Positions 11,268 to 23,500 of a stretch of DNA of 64,000 nt are shown one piece after another. The stretch lies in assembly GCA_018343915.1 (NCBI GenBank), contig JABRWF010000006.1, positions 2,852,001 through 2,916,000 on the forward strand. Reading direction: 5' to 3'. The notes under the pieces were generated by a model that saw only the letters and a program-made list of their open reading frames with translations, had not been told where the DNA came from and made no database searches. Within the stretch, counting starts at the first letter, position 1; each line of letters opens with the position of its first letter. The position numbers and the translations under genes are program-made. The DNA comes from Agroathelia rolfsii (Eukaryota; Basidiomycota; Agaricomycetes; Amylocorticiales; Amylocorticiaceae).

Positions 11268-11964
11268 TGTTAGGGGTTAATCTTTTGAATTTTTCACTTC
11301 CTTTGATTTTTCATCATTTTATTTTATTTTGTGGATTAGTATTTTGCTTACTATACTTGCAATTCTTCTTGGATCAAGCTCTTACTTTTTAGGGTCTATT
11401 TGGTACTGTTCCTTTACCTTATTTTCTATTCTGATCTTCTTATCTCCTGGTTGATCTCTTTAGTTTTGCATTTTACTGTATATATCTTTATTTCTTCACT
11501 TTGTGGCTGATGTAGCTGCACTTTCATGCTCCTCTTCAATATTGAGATTCAGCTACTGTATAGTTCATGTACATACTTAAGGCTGGCTATCCTAGAGAAT
11601 GCTTCTCTAGTTCAGACCACTCTATTCACCACTCAGTGTTCTTTGCTCAATCTACTCTTTTACTTTCTTATAACTTAGTGATGATGATGCTGGCTCACTC
11701 TGGCTTATATTCTTTGTCTATGTACTTAGGAAAGGCTGTGGGCTCTAATAATCAGTGAGGGATAGAATATCCCAAAAGCCTGCTCTATTAGGGGCATAGG
11801 TATGTAAAGTTCTATGATGATTGGCATTTATTAGCCCTTGCCAGGGGTATTCCCACTATATTATATTTCTTAGTTTCCCACCACCTTCTCATTACTCCTT
11901 ACCCCCCCCTCTTTTTTATGGTTGTTTAGAGTAGTTGGTCATGGCTTCTGGCCATGCCCTGATA
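11268..11964 (+). mobile_element. LTR-3 copy 2, solo LTR
   Basis: 697 bp, tgttagggg...gccctgata, in LTR-1 copy H. TSD tgcac on the left and tacat on the right; the two differences are one G/A and one C/T. Contains the conserved 63-codon ORF at 11,567-11,758. Confidence 0.85.
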
Positions 11965-12751
11965 TACATAGACCACCCTTGAAACTTATATAAGGACCCT
12001 GTAACACTCCCTGAAGGCCTTGGCTTTGACCTTTTGCCTTCAGGTGAGTAAATAAGTATGTACATCTCTCTTTACCATTTACTAATATATTTGCCTTCAG
12101 GCTCATTGTTCTAGCCCTCTCACCCTTGCCCTCCCTTTATGCCTTGTCAGCCTAGGGGTTGTATAAGGACCTAAGCAAGCTATAGAATAGGCTTTATTGC
12201 CTACCTCTCCCTCTCTATATCAAGTCCCTTAATAAATCAAGGTAAAGTGTGACTTAGGGTTGTTACCCTCTAAGAAAGAATCTAAGCATCTCAGAGTGTT
12301 TAGCACTCCTGTTACAAGTCAATTGATGTACTATACATTTATTTAGAATTTCCTATTATTTTTCCAAATTTTTCCTGATTTTTCTTGATTTTTTGGTATA
12401 TAATATGTAAGTAGACATTATATAAACACTCTGATGACTAAGCAAGTCATATTACCAGTCATTATATGACTGGCCATTATGTGACTACTAGTTATATGAT
12501 ATATTATATAAGTAAGGCCTAGAGCATAGATCTAGACTATATCATTATTATAGATTTATTATGGTGTAATATCACATTATACTTAGCATTACCATACACT
12601 ATTAAGTCTCAGATGGACGGAGATAGTAGAAAAGGGAGGGGTGGAGTGGAATGGAAGTGGAGACAGAGTGAACAGGAGTAGACATGGGAGAGTGGATAGG
12701 AAAGGAGAGGGGTGACTGGACTTGGCCAAGACGTATGTATTAGGCCTTTGC

Positions 12752-14473
12752 TGTTAAGGCTCACACTCTTGACTATCTAAACAATAGAGGTGACCCCTAC
12801 TTACACTACAAATAGAACAATATACCGCTACTAGGTCCCAAAGATATACTCCAAGTCTAGAAGACTTTCCACTAAAGGCTACTGTTAGCTAATAACTTGT
12901 TACTGCTTGCTTAGTAAAGAAGGGAGTGCTAAACACTCTGAGATGCTTAGATTCTTTCTTAGAGGGTAACAACCCTAAGTTACACTTTGCCCTGATTTAT
13001 TAAGGGACTTGATATAGAGAGAGGGAGGTAGGCAATACAGCCTGTTCTATGGCTTGCTTAGGTCCTTATATAACCCTTAGGCTGACAAGGCATAAAGGGA
13101 GGGCAAGGGTGAGAGGGCTAGGATGATGAGCCTGAAGGCAGATATATTAGTAAATAGTAAAGAGAGATATACATACTTATTTACTCACCTGAAGGCAGAA
13201 GGTCAAAGCTAAGGCCTTCAGGAAGTATTATGTCATGGGTTGATCCCATGATTATTTTGTTAAGCTAATTTTTCTCTATTTTCTACTATTTTTCTTGACT
13301 TTTTATCTTTTGATTTGAGTGCATAGGCTTTATTTCTTTATTTTTGGTTTCTTGTTGCATTGTTTATATGGTACTATACTTCATTTGGGTATACTTCTAA
13401 ATCTTCTGATGTATATCATTGATTTGCTTCTCCCATCTTTGATGCTTCTTTCATCTTTGATTTCTTCCCACACTGTACTTCTGTTCTAACTCCTCTGATC
13501 CTTTTTCTTTCCTTACTTCTATTTCCCTTGATATAGAGTTAAGAACTATTCTTAGAGTACTTGTAAATAGTATATAGAGGCCTGCCCTTGAGACCTTTGC
13601 AATTCAGCTTGACCACCTTTTGCCCTCTGTGTCACTCTCACTCATACCTGAAGTTCCTTCCCCCACTCTCTTTCTTGTGTATTTTACCCCCCCCCATCAT
13701 CATCTTTATTGTTATACCTGGACCCCAAGGTTAAGGGGATATGCTATGACTCCATGCTCTAAGGGAGTATAAAACTGAGTAAAGCTATGCATGTGTCACC
13801 AGGATGTGTGAACATGGACTCCTAGGATGAGGGAGTATAAAGAATTATGTCAAAGCTGAAGACAGCATGTCCTACCTAGTAAAGGACTTTAAGAATACCA
13901 GTGATTGTATGTTGCATGGAAGCCTCTATAAAATAGTGGGAGACCTTGCCTCTAGGTCTTTAAACATGAGTTGCACCTCCCTACTGGGGGAGCTTAAAGA
14001 TATCAGTTGTACCCCTCCCCTATTTGCTTCTGGCCCTTCTAGGCTAGGCATCTTAGGGTTATATTGGTTGAGTCATGAGTATCCCATGACATGTTACAGG
14101 GTCCTTATATAAGTTTCAGGGGTGGTCTATGTACTTCTGAATGGTCTATACATAGAGACAGAAATAGAAAGGAATGCTAAACATAGTACAAATGGATGAC
14201 TAAGCATGATAGTACAATCATTGCATTATTAACTGATTAATTAAGAGTCTAGACTTGGAAGGAACTAGAAGGGTCTAGACTCTGTTTACTAATAGGTACT
14301 GGTATAAAGGTATAATGATGGCCAGTCATATAACTAAGTACTTTGTAACCAATTGTCCTAGGCTGTCTATTATAAATAAATAATGTGTAGAAAGTCCAAG
14401 AAAAATGGTAAAAATACAAGAAAAATACAGGAAAATAAAGAAAGATTAGGAGAGTCTGGGTGTACCTATGATA
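12752..14473 (-). mobile_element. LTR-1 copy I, solo LTR split by an LTR-6 copy
   Basis: Pieces 12,752-13,230 and 14,092-14,473. TSD tttgc/cttgc differs by one C/T. Both ends are decayed (tgtta and tgata). Confidence 0.82.
13231..14091 (+). mobile_element. LTR-6 copy 1, solo LTR
   Basis: 861 bp beginning TGTCATGGGTTGATCCCATG and ending gtatcccatgaca. TSD tatta/tgtta. The first 19 bp contain an inverted repeat (CATGGGTTGATCCCATG). This is the innermost layer of the deepest nest. Confidence 0.83.
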
Positions 14474-15148
14474 CTTGCCTAGTTGCGGTCCAGGACAGGA
14501 GTCAGACAGGAGCAGGGGAACTAAGTTGATTTCCAAACTGAGATAGCTAGGTATATGCTAGGTTGGTATAAATACTATAGTAGCAGGAGAATACCAAGAG
14601 GAATAGAAATAAAGTGAGACAAAGAGTGAGAAATGGAATACGGGGCATGAATAGGCCGAAACTATCTATATGAATAAAGGTACCAGAATATATGGGGAAA
14701 ATGATGGGAAAACAGGATACATAAAAAGAGGAAAAGACTCCAGGACTCCAGTTAGGTGCCAAGCAAGGGGTTGCTGGTTCCAACGCCCAAATTGTGGAGG
14801 GCGGAGAGTAGAAGTTGGGAGCCGGAGAGGTGTCTTTGGTTGTTGGATGGTAGTGGGTGAGGGTGAGTGGGGACATGTCAGAAATGTTGGAGTGGGAGCC
14901 ACTTGTATGTAGAGGGGGTCTTGACATGCACAGACCATGTACCAGGTACATAAACTAGGTAGAATTAGTATATAACCCTGTAGTGTCTCTATCTGAAGAC
15001 CTCAGATTCATTCTCTTTGTTTTTAGGTAAGCACAGTAGTGCTTTGTATTATATAGTCAACTAACATAATAAAACTTTGTCTTCAGAGCCTATCTCTCTT
15101 CCCTCCCCTTCCCAAAATCCTCTCTGCTTTATGCTAGGAGGTTACAAG

Positions 15149-16004
15149 TGTCATAGGTACACCTAGACTCTCCTAATTTTTCTTTATTTTCCTGTATTTT
15201 TCTTGTATTTTTACAATTTTTCTTGAACTTTCTACACATTATTTATTCATAATAGACTGCCTAGGACAATTAGTTACAGAGTACTTAGTTATATGACTGG
15301 CCATCATTATACCTTTGTACCAGTACCTATTAGTAAACAGAGTCTAGACCCTTCTAGTTCATTCCAAGTCTAGACTCTTGATCAATTAGCTGATGATGCA
15401 ATAATTGCACCATCATGCTCAGTCATCCATTTGTACTATGTTTAGCATTCCTTTCTATTTCTGTCTCTGTGCACAGACCATTCAGAAGCACACAGACTAC
15501 CCCTGAAACTTATATAAGGACCCTGTAACACTCCCTGAAGGCCTTAGCTTCAACCTTTTGCCTTCAGGTGAGTAAATAAGCATGTACATCTCTCTTTACT
15601 ATTTACTAATACATTTGCCTTTAGGCTCATCATCCTAGCCCTCTCACCCTTGCCCTCTCTTTGTGCCTTGTCAGCCTAAGGGTTGTATAAGGACCTAAGC
15701 AAGCTATAGAATAGGCTGTATTGCCTACCTCCCCCTCTCTATATCAAGTCCCTTAATAAATCAGGGCAAAGTGTGACTTAGGGTTGTTACCCTCTAAGAA
15801 AGAATCTAAGTGTCTCAGAGTGTTTAGCACTCCCTTCTTTACTAAGCAAGTAGTAACAAGTCATTAGCCAACAGTAGCCTTTAGTGGAAAGTCTTCTAGA
15901 CTTAGAGTACACCTTTGGGACCTAGTAGCGGTATATTGTTCTGTTTGTAGTGTGAGTAGGGGTCACCTCTGTTGTTTAGATAGTCAAGAGTGTGAGCCTT
16001 AACA
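15149..16004 (+). repeat. E1 5' LTR
   Basis: TATATAAG at 15,511-15,518 lies 35 nt before the predicted RNA start, agcttcaacct (15,546-15,556). The intron-like segment is 15,568-15,624 (57 nt). The LTR starts tgtcatagg and ends ccttaaca; both ends have drifted from the family consensus. Confidence 0.85.
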
Positions 16005-16498
16005 TCAGGTCAAAGCTGATACCTGATCCAGTCTTGTAGAGCCTTAGCTCCAAGATTGTGTAAGAAACAAATTGCTTACAAGTCAGCACAAGCAAGGAAA
16101 AGATTTTGTAGATATAAGTACTATACCTTTCACTTGTGAGCCTTATTTATTATCAAACTGTTAGCAGAAGCAATTGGGGACCTTAATTATGTCCTTTCAA
16201 TCTGTTAAGGCATAGCTGCAAAAGTACCAGTACATTCCTGGGAAATTGTGGGCCGTTACCCGAAGGCGTTACTGCTGAGTTAGTCAGCTACTTCTAGGGA
16301 CTCCTCACAAGGGAGTATAACTACTTTGACAAATAAGGAGCTTTTGTAGATAGTATCTTTACTACACTACCAGAAGGCTATCCGCTTGCAGCCTTAGGAA
16401 GAAGAAGACCAAAGGATTTATACAGTGTTGAGCTATAGCTCCACTATCACACATAGGATCACCAATCACTCCCCTCCTCTCCAACACTACATCCAATC
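16005..16498 (+). other. E1 leader between 5' LTR and gag
   Basis: About 490 bp of untranslated leader after the primer-binding site, with no ORF of note. The gag ATG is at 16,499. Confidence 0.6.
16007..16017 (+). promoter_or_regulatory. E1 primer-binding site, self-priming type
   Basis: aggtcaaagct begins two bases after the 5' LTR. It is the reverse complement of AGCTTTGACCT, the predicted RNA 5' end in LTR copy B (2494-2504). Copies with AGCTTCGACCT (for example copy D and copy F) suggest the original pair contained a CpG that has decayed on both sides. No tRNA-type TGG start is present. Confidence 0.65.
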
Positions 16499-17785
16499 AT
16501 GTCTAGAGCCCCATCACGTCATGGAAAACGCAAAGAAGAAACAGAGGAAGGCAAACTTGAAGGAGTTGGGGGCACTTTAGGAGCCCCTGCAACCTTAGAG
16601 AGAGCTATTTCTTGGTTATCTTGGACTATAGAGCTTCTAGCTCTAGGTCAAGCGGATATCCTCAAAATGATAGGTGGCATACAGGATCAGTATGCAGATA
16701 TGACACGCTTTGCTAGTGGACAAAAAATCCACTTTACTACAAAGAAGTCCAAGACAGGAGAAGACAAGGAAATTGAGGAGTGGTATACTCCTAGTCCCCC
16801 CAAACCTAAAGAGGTCGGAACAAGGCCAGAGAAATATAATAGGGATGCACGCAAATTCCGGACCTTCTTCCATGACTAGAAGCTATGGATATTAGACAAT
16901 GAAGAATTGTATGGAGACCCTCAGAGTGAGGCCAAGCAGTTCATTTGCTGTCTAACTGGATCTGCAGCAGACTGGGCAGCTCACTTTATTCCTGAAATTA
17001 TAGAAGCTGAGAAGCCTGGAAACCCAGATTTTCGAATCACTGAATTGTATGAGGAGTTTGTTGCTGCATATGGCAACTTTGACTACAAGGCAGATGCCCT
17101 AACAAAGATCCAGAACTTCCGGCAAGGGACACACTCTGTTAGGGACTATACAGCTTGGTTTACAGAGTTAGCATATACAGCAGAGCTAGAAAAAGGGGAT
17201 ATACGCATTTGCTACTGTGCTGGACTGAACTGGCGGATTAGGAACCTAATGATAGGGTGGAAGGGATCAATGGTAACCTTTCAGAGCACCATAGAAAATG
17301 CAGGAGAAGCAGAATGTGCACTTAAGGAGATGGGGGTTTGGAATCCAAAGTCTCAAAACCAAGGAAAAGGACCTTCCTCAATAAGCACCACAGTAGCAGC
17401 TACTATAAGCTCCAACCCAAGCCCAGGATCTATAAACCCAGGGATTCCTACCCCAGGAACTACCCCTATGAGCCAGGTGCAATGCTTTAACTGCTAGCAG
17501 TTTGGCCATGTACAAGCAGATTGTACAAGTCCTAAAGTCAGAAGAGTGCCAGGAACTAGACCCTGGAAACAGGCCCCACCTCCTCATCCAGCTAGGAATC
17601 TAGCTAGGGTTGCAGCATCCACTTCAAGCGCCCCTAGCGTACCTACTACTTTGACTACAACTCCAGTGCCTCAACAAGTAGCAGCAAGTACAACACTATC
17701 TATAGGGGACTTTATGACAAGATTTGAAGCATATAAGGAGCAAATTGCACAGATACATGACCAACTTGCATTAGCGGGTTTTTAA
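16499..17785 (+). pseudogene. E1 gag, two in-frame stops
   Basis: One reading frame from ATG 16,499 to TAA 17,783-17,785 (428 codons) broken only by TAG at 16,877 and 17,495. The middle part has the retrotransposon gag pattern (AKQFICCLTGSAADWAAHF, YEEFVAAYGNF, IQNFRQGTHSVRDYTAWF). A zinc knuckle C-x2-C-x4-H-x4-C follows (CFNC, stop, QFGHVQADC); the second stop lies inside it. Gag forms the particle and binds genomic RNA. The tail is P/T/S-rich and ends LALAGF at a slippery heptamer. Confidence 0.87.
17776..17782 (+). promoter_or_regulatory. Predicted -1 ribosomal frameshift site between E1 gag and pol
   Basis: The heptamer G GGT TTT, in the gag frame, directly precedes the gag stop TAA. It fits the X XXY YYZ rule. 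A -1 slip moves reading to TTA AAA GGC and into the open frame that leads to the protease. No other overlap is needed. Confidence 0.72.
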
Positions 17786-18757
17786 AAGGCTCCCAGGTTG
17801 AGGCCAAAACCCAGGAGCTAAAAGAACAGAGTACTGAATACTATGTACCATTTTCTGATGTTTCTTCTTTTTCTATTTCTGCTTCTATACTAGGGGTAAA
17901 TACCCAACATTTACACGTACCTATAGAATTACATGGACAGTCCTTTTCTATTGATACTCTTGCAATGATTGATTCTGGCGCTTCTTCTACTTTTGTAAAT
18001 AAACACTTTGTACATAAAAATCAAATCCCAAAAAAATTGCTTCCCCAACCAATTCCTTTGTACAATATTGATAATTCCTCAAACAAAATTGGTAAAATTA
18101 CAGAGTATATTACAGTTAGTTTGGTGACAGGAGGAGTAGAGCAAGAGATACATATGAGTATAGTTGATATTGGAGAGGAAGATGTTATCTTGGGGATAGA
18201 CTGGCTAAGAGCAGAGAATCCTGAGATTGACTGGAAGGAGGCAACAGTGGAGTTGAGGAAGGAATATATATATGCTGCAAAGGTCTTGGATGCAGTGGAA
18301 ATACCAACAGAGTACCTCCTATATAAACAAGTCTTTTTAAAAGAGGAGTTTACTAGGATGCCTACATGGAAACCTTGGAATCACAAAATAATCCTAAAGA
18401 AAGGGGCATCTATAGGCAGATCTAAGGTATATCTACTTGTAGTCAAGAAAAGGAATTCTTTGGATGAATACATTAGGGAAAATCTTGCCAAGGGTTATCT
18501 TAGAAAATCTAAAAGCCCTATGAGCTCCCCCTTTTTCTTTATTCCAAAGAAATCTGGAGTACTATGACCAGTACAAGACTATCGCAAACTCAATGATATC
18601 ATGGTGAAGGATAGTTACCCCCTCCCCCTTATTAGCATAATTATAGATAAGCTAAGTGGAAGTAAAATCTTCACCAAGCTAGATCTTAGATGGGGATATA
18701 ACAATGTCCGGATCCAAGAAAAAGATGAGTACAAAGCGGCTTTTGTGATGCCTCTAG

Positions 18758-19613
18758 TGTCAAGGCTCACGCTCTTGACTATCTAAACAACAGAGGTGAC
18801 CCCTACTCACACCACAAACAGAACAATGTACCGCTACTAGGTCCCAAAGGTGTACTCCAAGTCTAGAAGACTTTCCACCAAAGGCTACTGTTGGCTAATG
18901 ACTTGTTACTGCTTGCTTAGTAAAGAAGGGAGTGCTAAACACTCTGAGACGCTTAGATTCTTTCTTAGAGGGTAATAACCCTAAGTCACACTTTGCCCTG
19001 ATTTATTAAGGGACTTGATATAGAGAGGAGGAGGCAGGCAATATAGCCTGTTCTATGGCTTGCTTAGGTCCTTATACAACCCCTAGGCTGACGAGGCACA
19101 AAGGGAGGGCAAGGGTGAGAGGGCTAGGACGATGAGCCTGAAGGCAAATGTATTAGTAAATAGTAAAGAGAGATGTACATGCTTATTTACTCACCTGAAG
19201 GCAAAAGGTCGAAGCTAAGGCCTTCAGGGAGTGTTACAGGGTCCTTATATAAGTTTCAGGGGTGGTCTGTGCACTTCTGAATGGTCTGTGCACAGAGACA
19301 GAAATAGAAAGGAATGCTAAACATAGTACAAATGGATGACTGAGCATGATGGTGCAATCATTGCATCATCAGCTGATTGATCAAGAGTCTAGACTTGGAA
19401 TGAACTAGAAGGGTCTAGACTCTGTTTACTAATAGGTACTGGTACAAAGGTATAATGATGGCCAGTCATATAACTAAGTACTCTGTAACCAATTGTCCTA
19501 GGCGGTCTATTATGAATAAATAATGTGTAGAAAGTCCAAGAAAAATCGTAAAAATACAAGAAAAATACAGGAAAATAAAGAAAAATTAGGAGAGTCTGGG
19601 TGTACCCATGACA
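18758..19613 (-). mobile_element. LTR-1 copy F, solo LTR inside E1 RT
   Basis: 856 bp with canonical ends and perfect TSD tctag (18,753-18,757 and 19,614-19,618). It is closest to the inferred family consensus and keeps CpGs lost elsewhere (aaggtcgaagct at 19,206-19,217), so it is one of the younger LTR-1 insertions. Confidence 0.93.
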
Positions 19614-19674
19614 TCTAGGACTGTTTGAACCTACAGTAATGATCTTTGGCTTAACAAATGCACCAGCCACATTT

Positions 19675-20522
19675 TGTCACAGGCCTAAGGCAATATCCTG
19701 CAATACTATGATTTTAGCTATTAATACTATGATGATATATTCTGTGAAAGACTATGAAAGATAAGGAATAGTTAATACAACCTAGTACAGGGCCAGCAGT
19801 AACGCCTCTAGGGTTTCCAACCCTGAGGTTACTTATAAGAACAAAGCTATGATTAGGATAACTATAATAACTGTGACTTATGACTTGGACTTGTAGGAGC
19901 GGTATAGAGACAAGGAAATACTCTTAAGGCTGATAGACACTTGAAGGGGACTTTAGACAGTGAGACAATAATACTAGAATTGACGAAAGAGGTCTGTGAG
20001 ATGGGGAACATCTCTTAGACCTTAAAGGTTTAAATACATGATGGTATACTATTGTTCTCTATATTGGTACGCTCTCCTAGCTTCTAACCCTTACTAAATA
20101 CTCCAATATAACTCCTAGGATCCTCCTTGATTGTTCCAATGATTATCATGATGTGTTGTGGTTCCTATGTAACTGTGATAGTGCCTGGAAGATAGAAAAT
20201 GTAAAGTTACGCTCTTTTGTGTGACGTGACGCGTGACATGTCACAACCAGCGCGACAGTAAAAGGGAGCGGAAACAATGATATACCTTCTTCTAAGCCTT
20301 GGGCTTAGAGCTAAGCTATGATCAAATCATAAACTATGATTTGCTGTAATATACTATGACTTATAAGTAATATACTGTGAGATGCTATGTATCATAGCCT
20401 CTATACCATGATTTGTGGCTTGATAATAATAATATTAAATACTTGGTAAACCTGAATGTATGCTTATTAAACATGAATAAATGCTATAGTGTCTATGGCA
20501 TGGTATAACTATGGTTGTGACA
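19675..20522 (-). repeat. G 3' LTR
   Basis: 848 bp, identical by eye to the 5' LTR. The polypurine tract TAAAGGGGGATGA (sense) abuts it at 20,523-20,535. Confidence 0.93.
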
Positions 20523-20545
20523 TCATCCCCCTTTAAGGCTAGAGA

Positions 20546-23500
20546 CTACCTAGTTCTCTGAGCCTTCTTGATTAATGCAGGACCAGCTGCCTTGGGATAT
20601 TTACTATGAAATTGTTTAATCAACTCAGGAGCATCTGAGAGGTTTATAGCTGGCTGCCATGCATCTTCTCCAAGTGCATAACCTTTAAACTTGACATGGT
20701 ACCATAATTTATTCCTGACATACTTGGAATCATCAATAAATTCAACCTCCCATTGAATATCCTCAGGTTCAACTATGACTGGTTCTGGATGCTCAAAAAC
20801 TTGGCCAGGGATTGTACTTTCTTTATAGGGTGCCAAGCGATCCATATTAATGACTGGGTGAATTTTCATGGTGTGAGGAAGGTCTAGCCTAAATGCCATG
20901 TCTGAAACTTTTTCTATGACTTTGAATGGTCCTAACCACTTGAAATTAAGCTTCTGTGACGGTCTGTCTGTGGTAATATTTTCATGAGAAAGGAGGACAA
21001 GGTCCCCTTCTTGAATCTCAGGTGTACTGTAAACTTTAGCATCATAATAACGCTTGTATCTTTCATTAGCTATCTGTAGGAGGGATTTTATTTCTTCTTG
21101 ATTTCTATGGATGTCTTTAGCATATTCTTCAGAATTTCCTTTGGCTTGGGATGAGTTTGCAACTGTAGTCATGGTAGGATTATATCCTAGGTTAGCATAA
21201 AATGGTGACATTCCAATGGCATCATGGGGTGTATTATTATAAATAAATTCTGTGATAGGTAGAAGGTCTACCCAATTATCCTGTCTATGAGTGGTAAAAA
21301 TTCTAAGAAGCTGCTCTATGACTTGATTTACACGCTCTGTTTGTCCATCTGTCTGTGGGTGATATGCTGTGGAAAACTTTGGCTTAATTCCTAATCTAGA
21401 ATAAAGATTTCTCATGAATATTGCATTGAACTGTGGTCCTCTATCTGATACTGTGGTAAGAGGCAATCCATGGAGTTTCCAAATATTTCTCATGAATAGA
21501 TCTGCAATTTCTATGGCTGTAACTTCATCTGTGGTTGGCATAAAATGTGCCATCTTGGTAAAGCGATCCACTACTACTAAAATTGCATTATAATCTTGAC
21601 ACTGTGGTAATCCTGTGATTAAATCATATGTAATATCTTGCCAAGGGCCTTGAGGTGTTGGAAGCGGCTGTAAGGGTCCTTTTGCTCTGTTGGTCTTGGT
21701 CTTGGATCTTTGGCATAAGTCACATGCTTCAATGTATGTATTAATGAATGATTTCATGGAGGGCCAGTAATAGTTTCTTGATATAATTTCTAAAGTCTTG
21801 GCTTGACCTGGATGTCCAGCTATAAGTGCATCATGGCGTGATTCTACTATGGTTCTCTTGATTTCCTGGTTGCTTGGTACATAGATTAATCCTCTGAATA
21901 ATAGTGTTTCTCCTTGAAGATCATAATTTTCTATAGCTTTCTTCATGTGGTGGTCTAGATTTTTTCTGGACTTGACAAGTGCTATGATTTTCTTTAAATC
22001 TTTGTCCTCATTCTGTAGTTCTGTGATTTTTTGAATTATTTCATGGTCTGGGAGTGTTTCTATGGCTTGAACTTTGAAAAAATGATGTGGCTGCAAGACA
22101 CTTTGCGGAGCATCATCCCCCTTTAAGGGTTTGTCTCCAGGGAGGCGGGATAATGCATCAGGCTTGACCATTGATTTTCCTGGCTTATGTACTATGACAA
22201 ATTTAAATCTGGATAACTCTAATGACCACCTAGCTTCTCTACGAGTTAAGATCTTGGTTTTAAGGAAATATTCAAGATTCTTATGGTCACTATGGATTTC
22301 TATGATCTGTGGAGCGCTTTCCAAATAAACACGCCATTCCCTTAAGGCCCTGACAATAGCTAAAAGCTCTTTATCATAAATCTCATAATTTCTTTCCTCT
22401 GGTGAGAGCGTCTTGGAATAATAGGCAATAGGGTGTAGAAGTCCATCTAACCCTTTCTGTGATAATACAGCACCTGTGGCATAATCTGAAGCATCAGTTT
22501 CAAGGATATACTGTCTATGGGGGTTAGGGTAAACAAGGACTGGTGCTGTGGACATAGCTCTTTTAAGTTCTGTGAATGCATTTTCCTGGTTAACCCCCCA
22601 ATCCCATAGGGTGTCTTTCTTAACTAAATCAATCATAGGGCGTGCAATCTTGGAGTAATCTTTGATAAACCTTCTGTAAAAATTGCAGAAGCCCAAAAAA
22701 CTTTGAATATCTTTGACATTTCTTGGTTGTTTCCAATCCTGGACAGCCTTGACTTTATTTTGTTCTGTGGATACTCCATGGCGTGATATAATCATTCCTA
22801 GATACTCTATCTCTGTGACTGTGAATGAACATTTCTCTGCATTGCAGCATAATTTATGCTCTTTAAGGCGCTGTAAAACTCTCATAACTGTGGCTTCATG
22901 ATCTTCTTGTGACCCATGGGTATAAATCAAAATATCATCTAGATAAACCACTAAATCTTGGTCCAGCATATCCCTGAAAATATCATTCATAAAGTGCTGA
23001 AATGCAGCAGGGGCATTGGTAAGGCCAAATGGCATGACAGTATACTCAAACAGCCCATACTTTGTTCTGAAGGCTGTTTTCCATTCATGACCCTCTTTGA
23101 TCCTGACAAGGTTGTAACCATTCTTGAGATCTAGCTTGGTAAACCACTTGGCTCCTTGGAATTTATCTATGAGTTCACTAGTGAGAGGCAATGGGTAAAC
23201 ATTTTTCTTGGTAACATCATTAAGGCGTCTATAATCCACACACATGCGCAATTTTCCATTTTTCTTTGGTACAAACATGCATGGTGCACCTATGGAGCTC
23301 TTGGAATGTCTAATGAAGCCTTTGGCCAACATATCATTGATGTAATTTTTCATTTCTTTTTCTTCCTCATGGGTTAATGCATAAATGGGTCCTAGCTTTG
23401 GCTTGGCACCTTCTTCAAGGTCTATGGTTAAATCATACTCTCTATGTGGTGGTAACTTATCTGCTTCTTTTTCATCAAATACAGACAAATATCTATGGTA

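Larger units (their letters stand above)
12600..14936 (-). mobile_element. LTR-4 copy 2, solo LTR split by LTR-1 copy I
   Basis: Pieces 12,600-12,751 and 14,474-14,936, about 615 bp in total. TSD tacac/tgcac differs by one G/A. In sense direction it begins TGTCAAGACC and ends GACTTAATA. Confidence 0.8.

Noticed and set aside
14547..14951. 134-codon minus-strand frame
   Set aside because: It is LTR-4 sequence; the matching region of copy 1 (8728-9051) is open in a similar way, but no coding features are visible.
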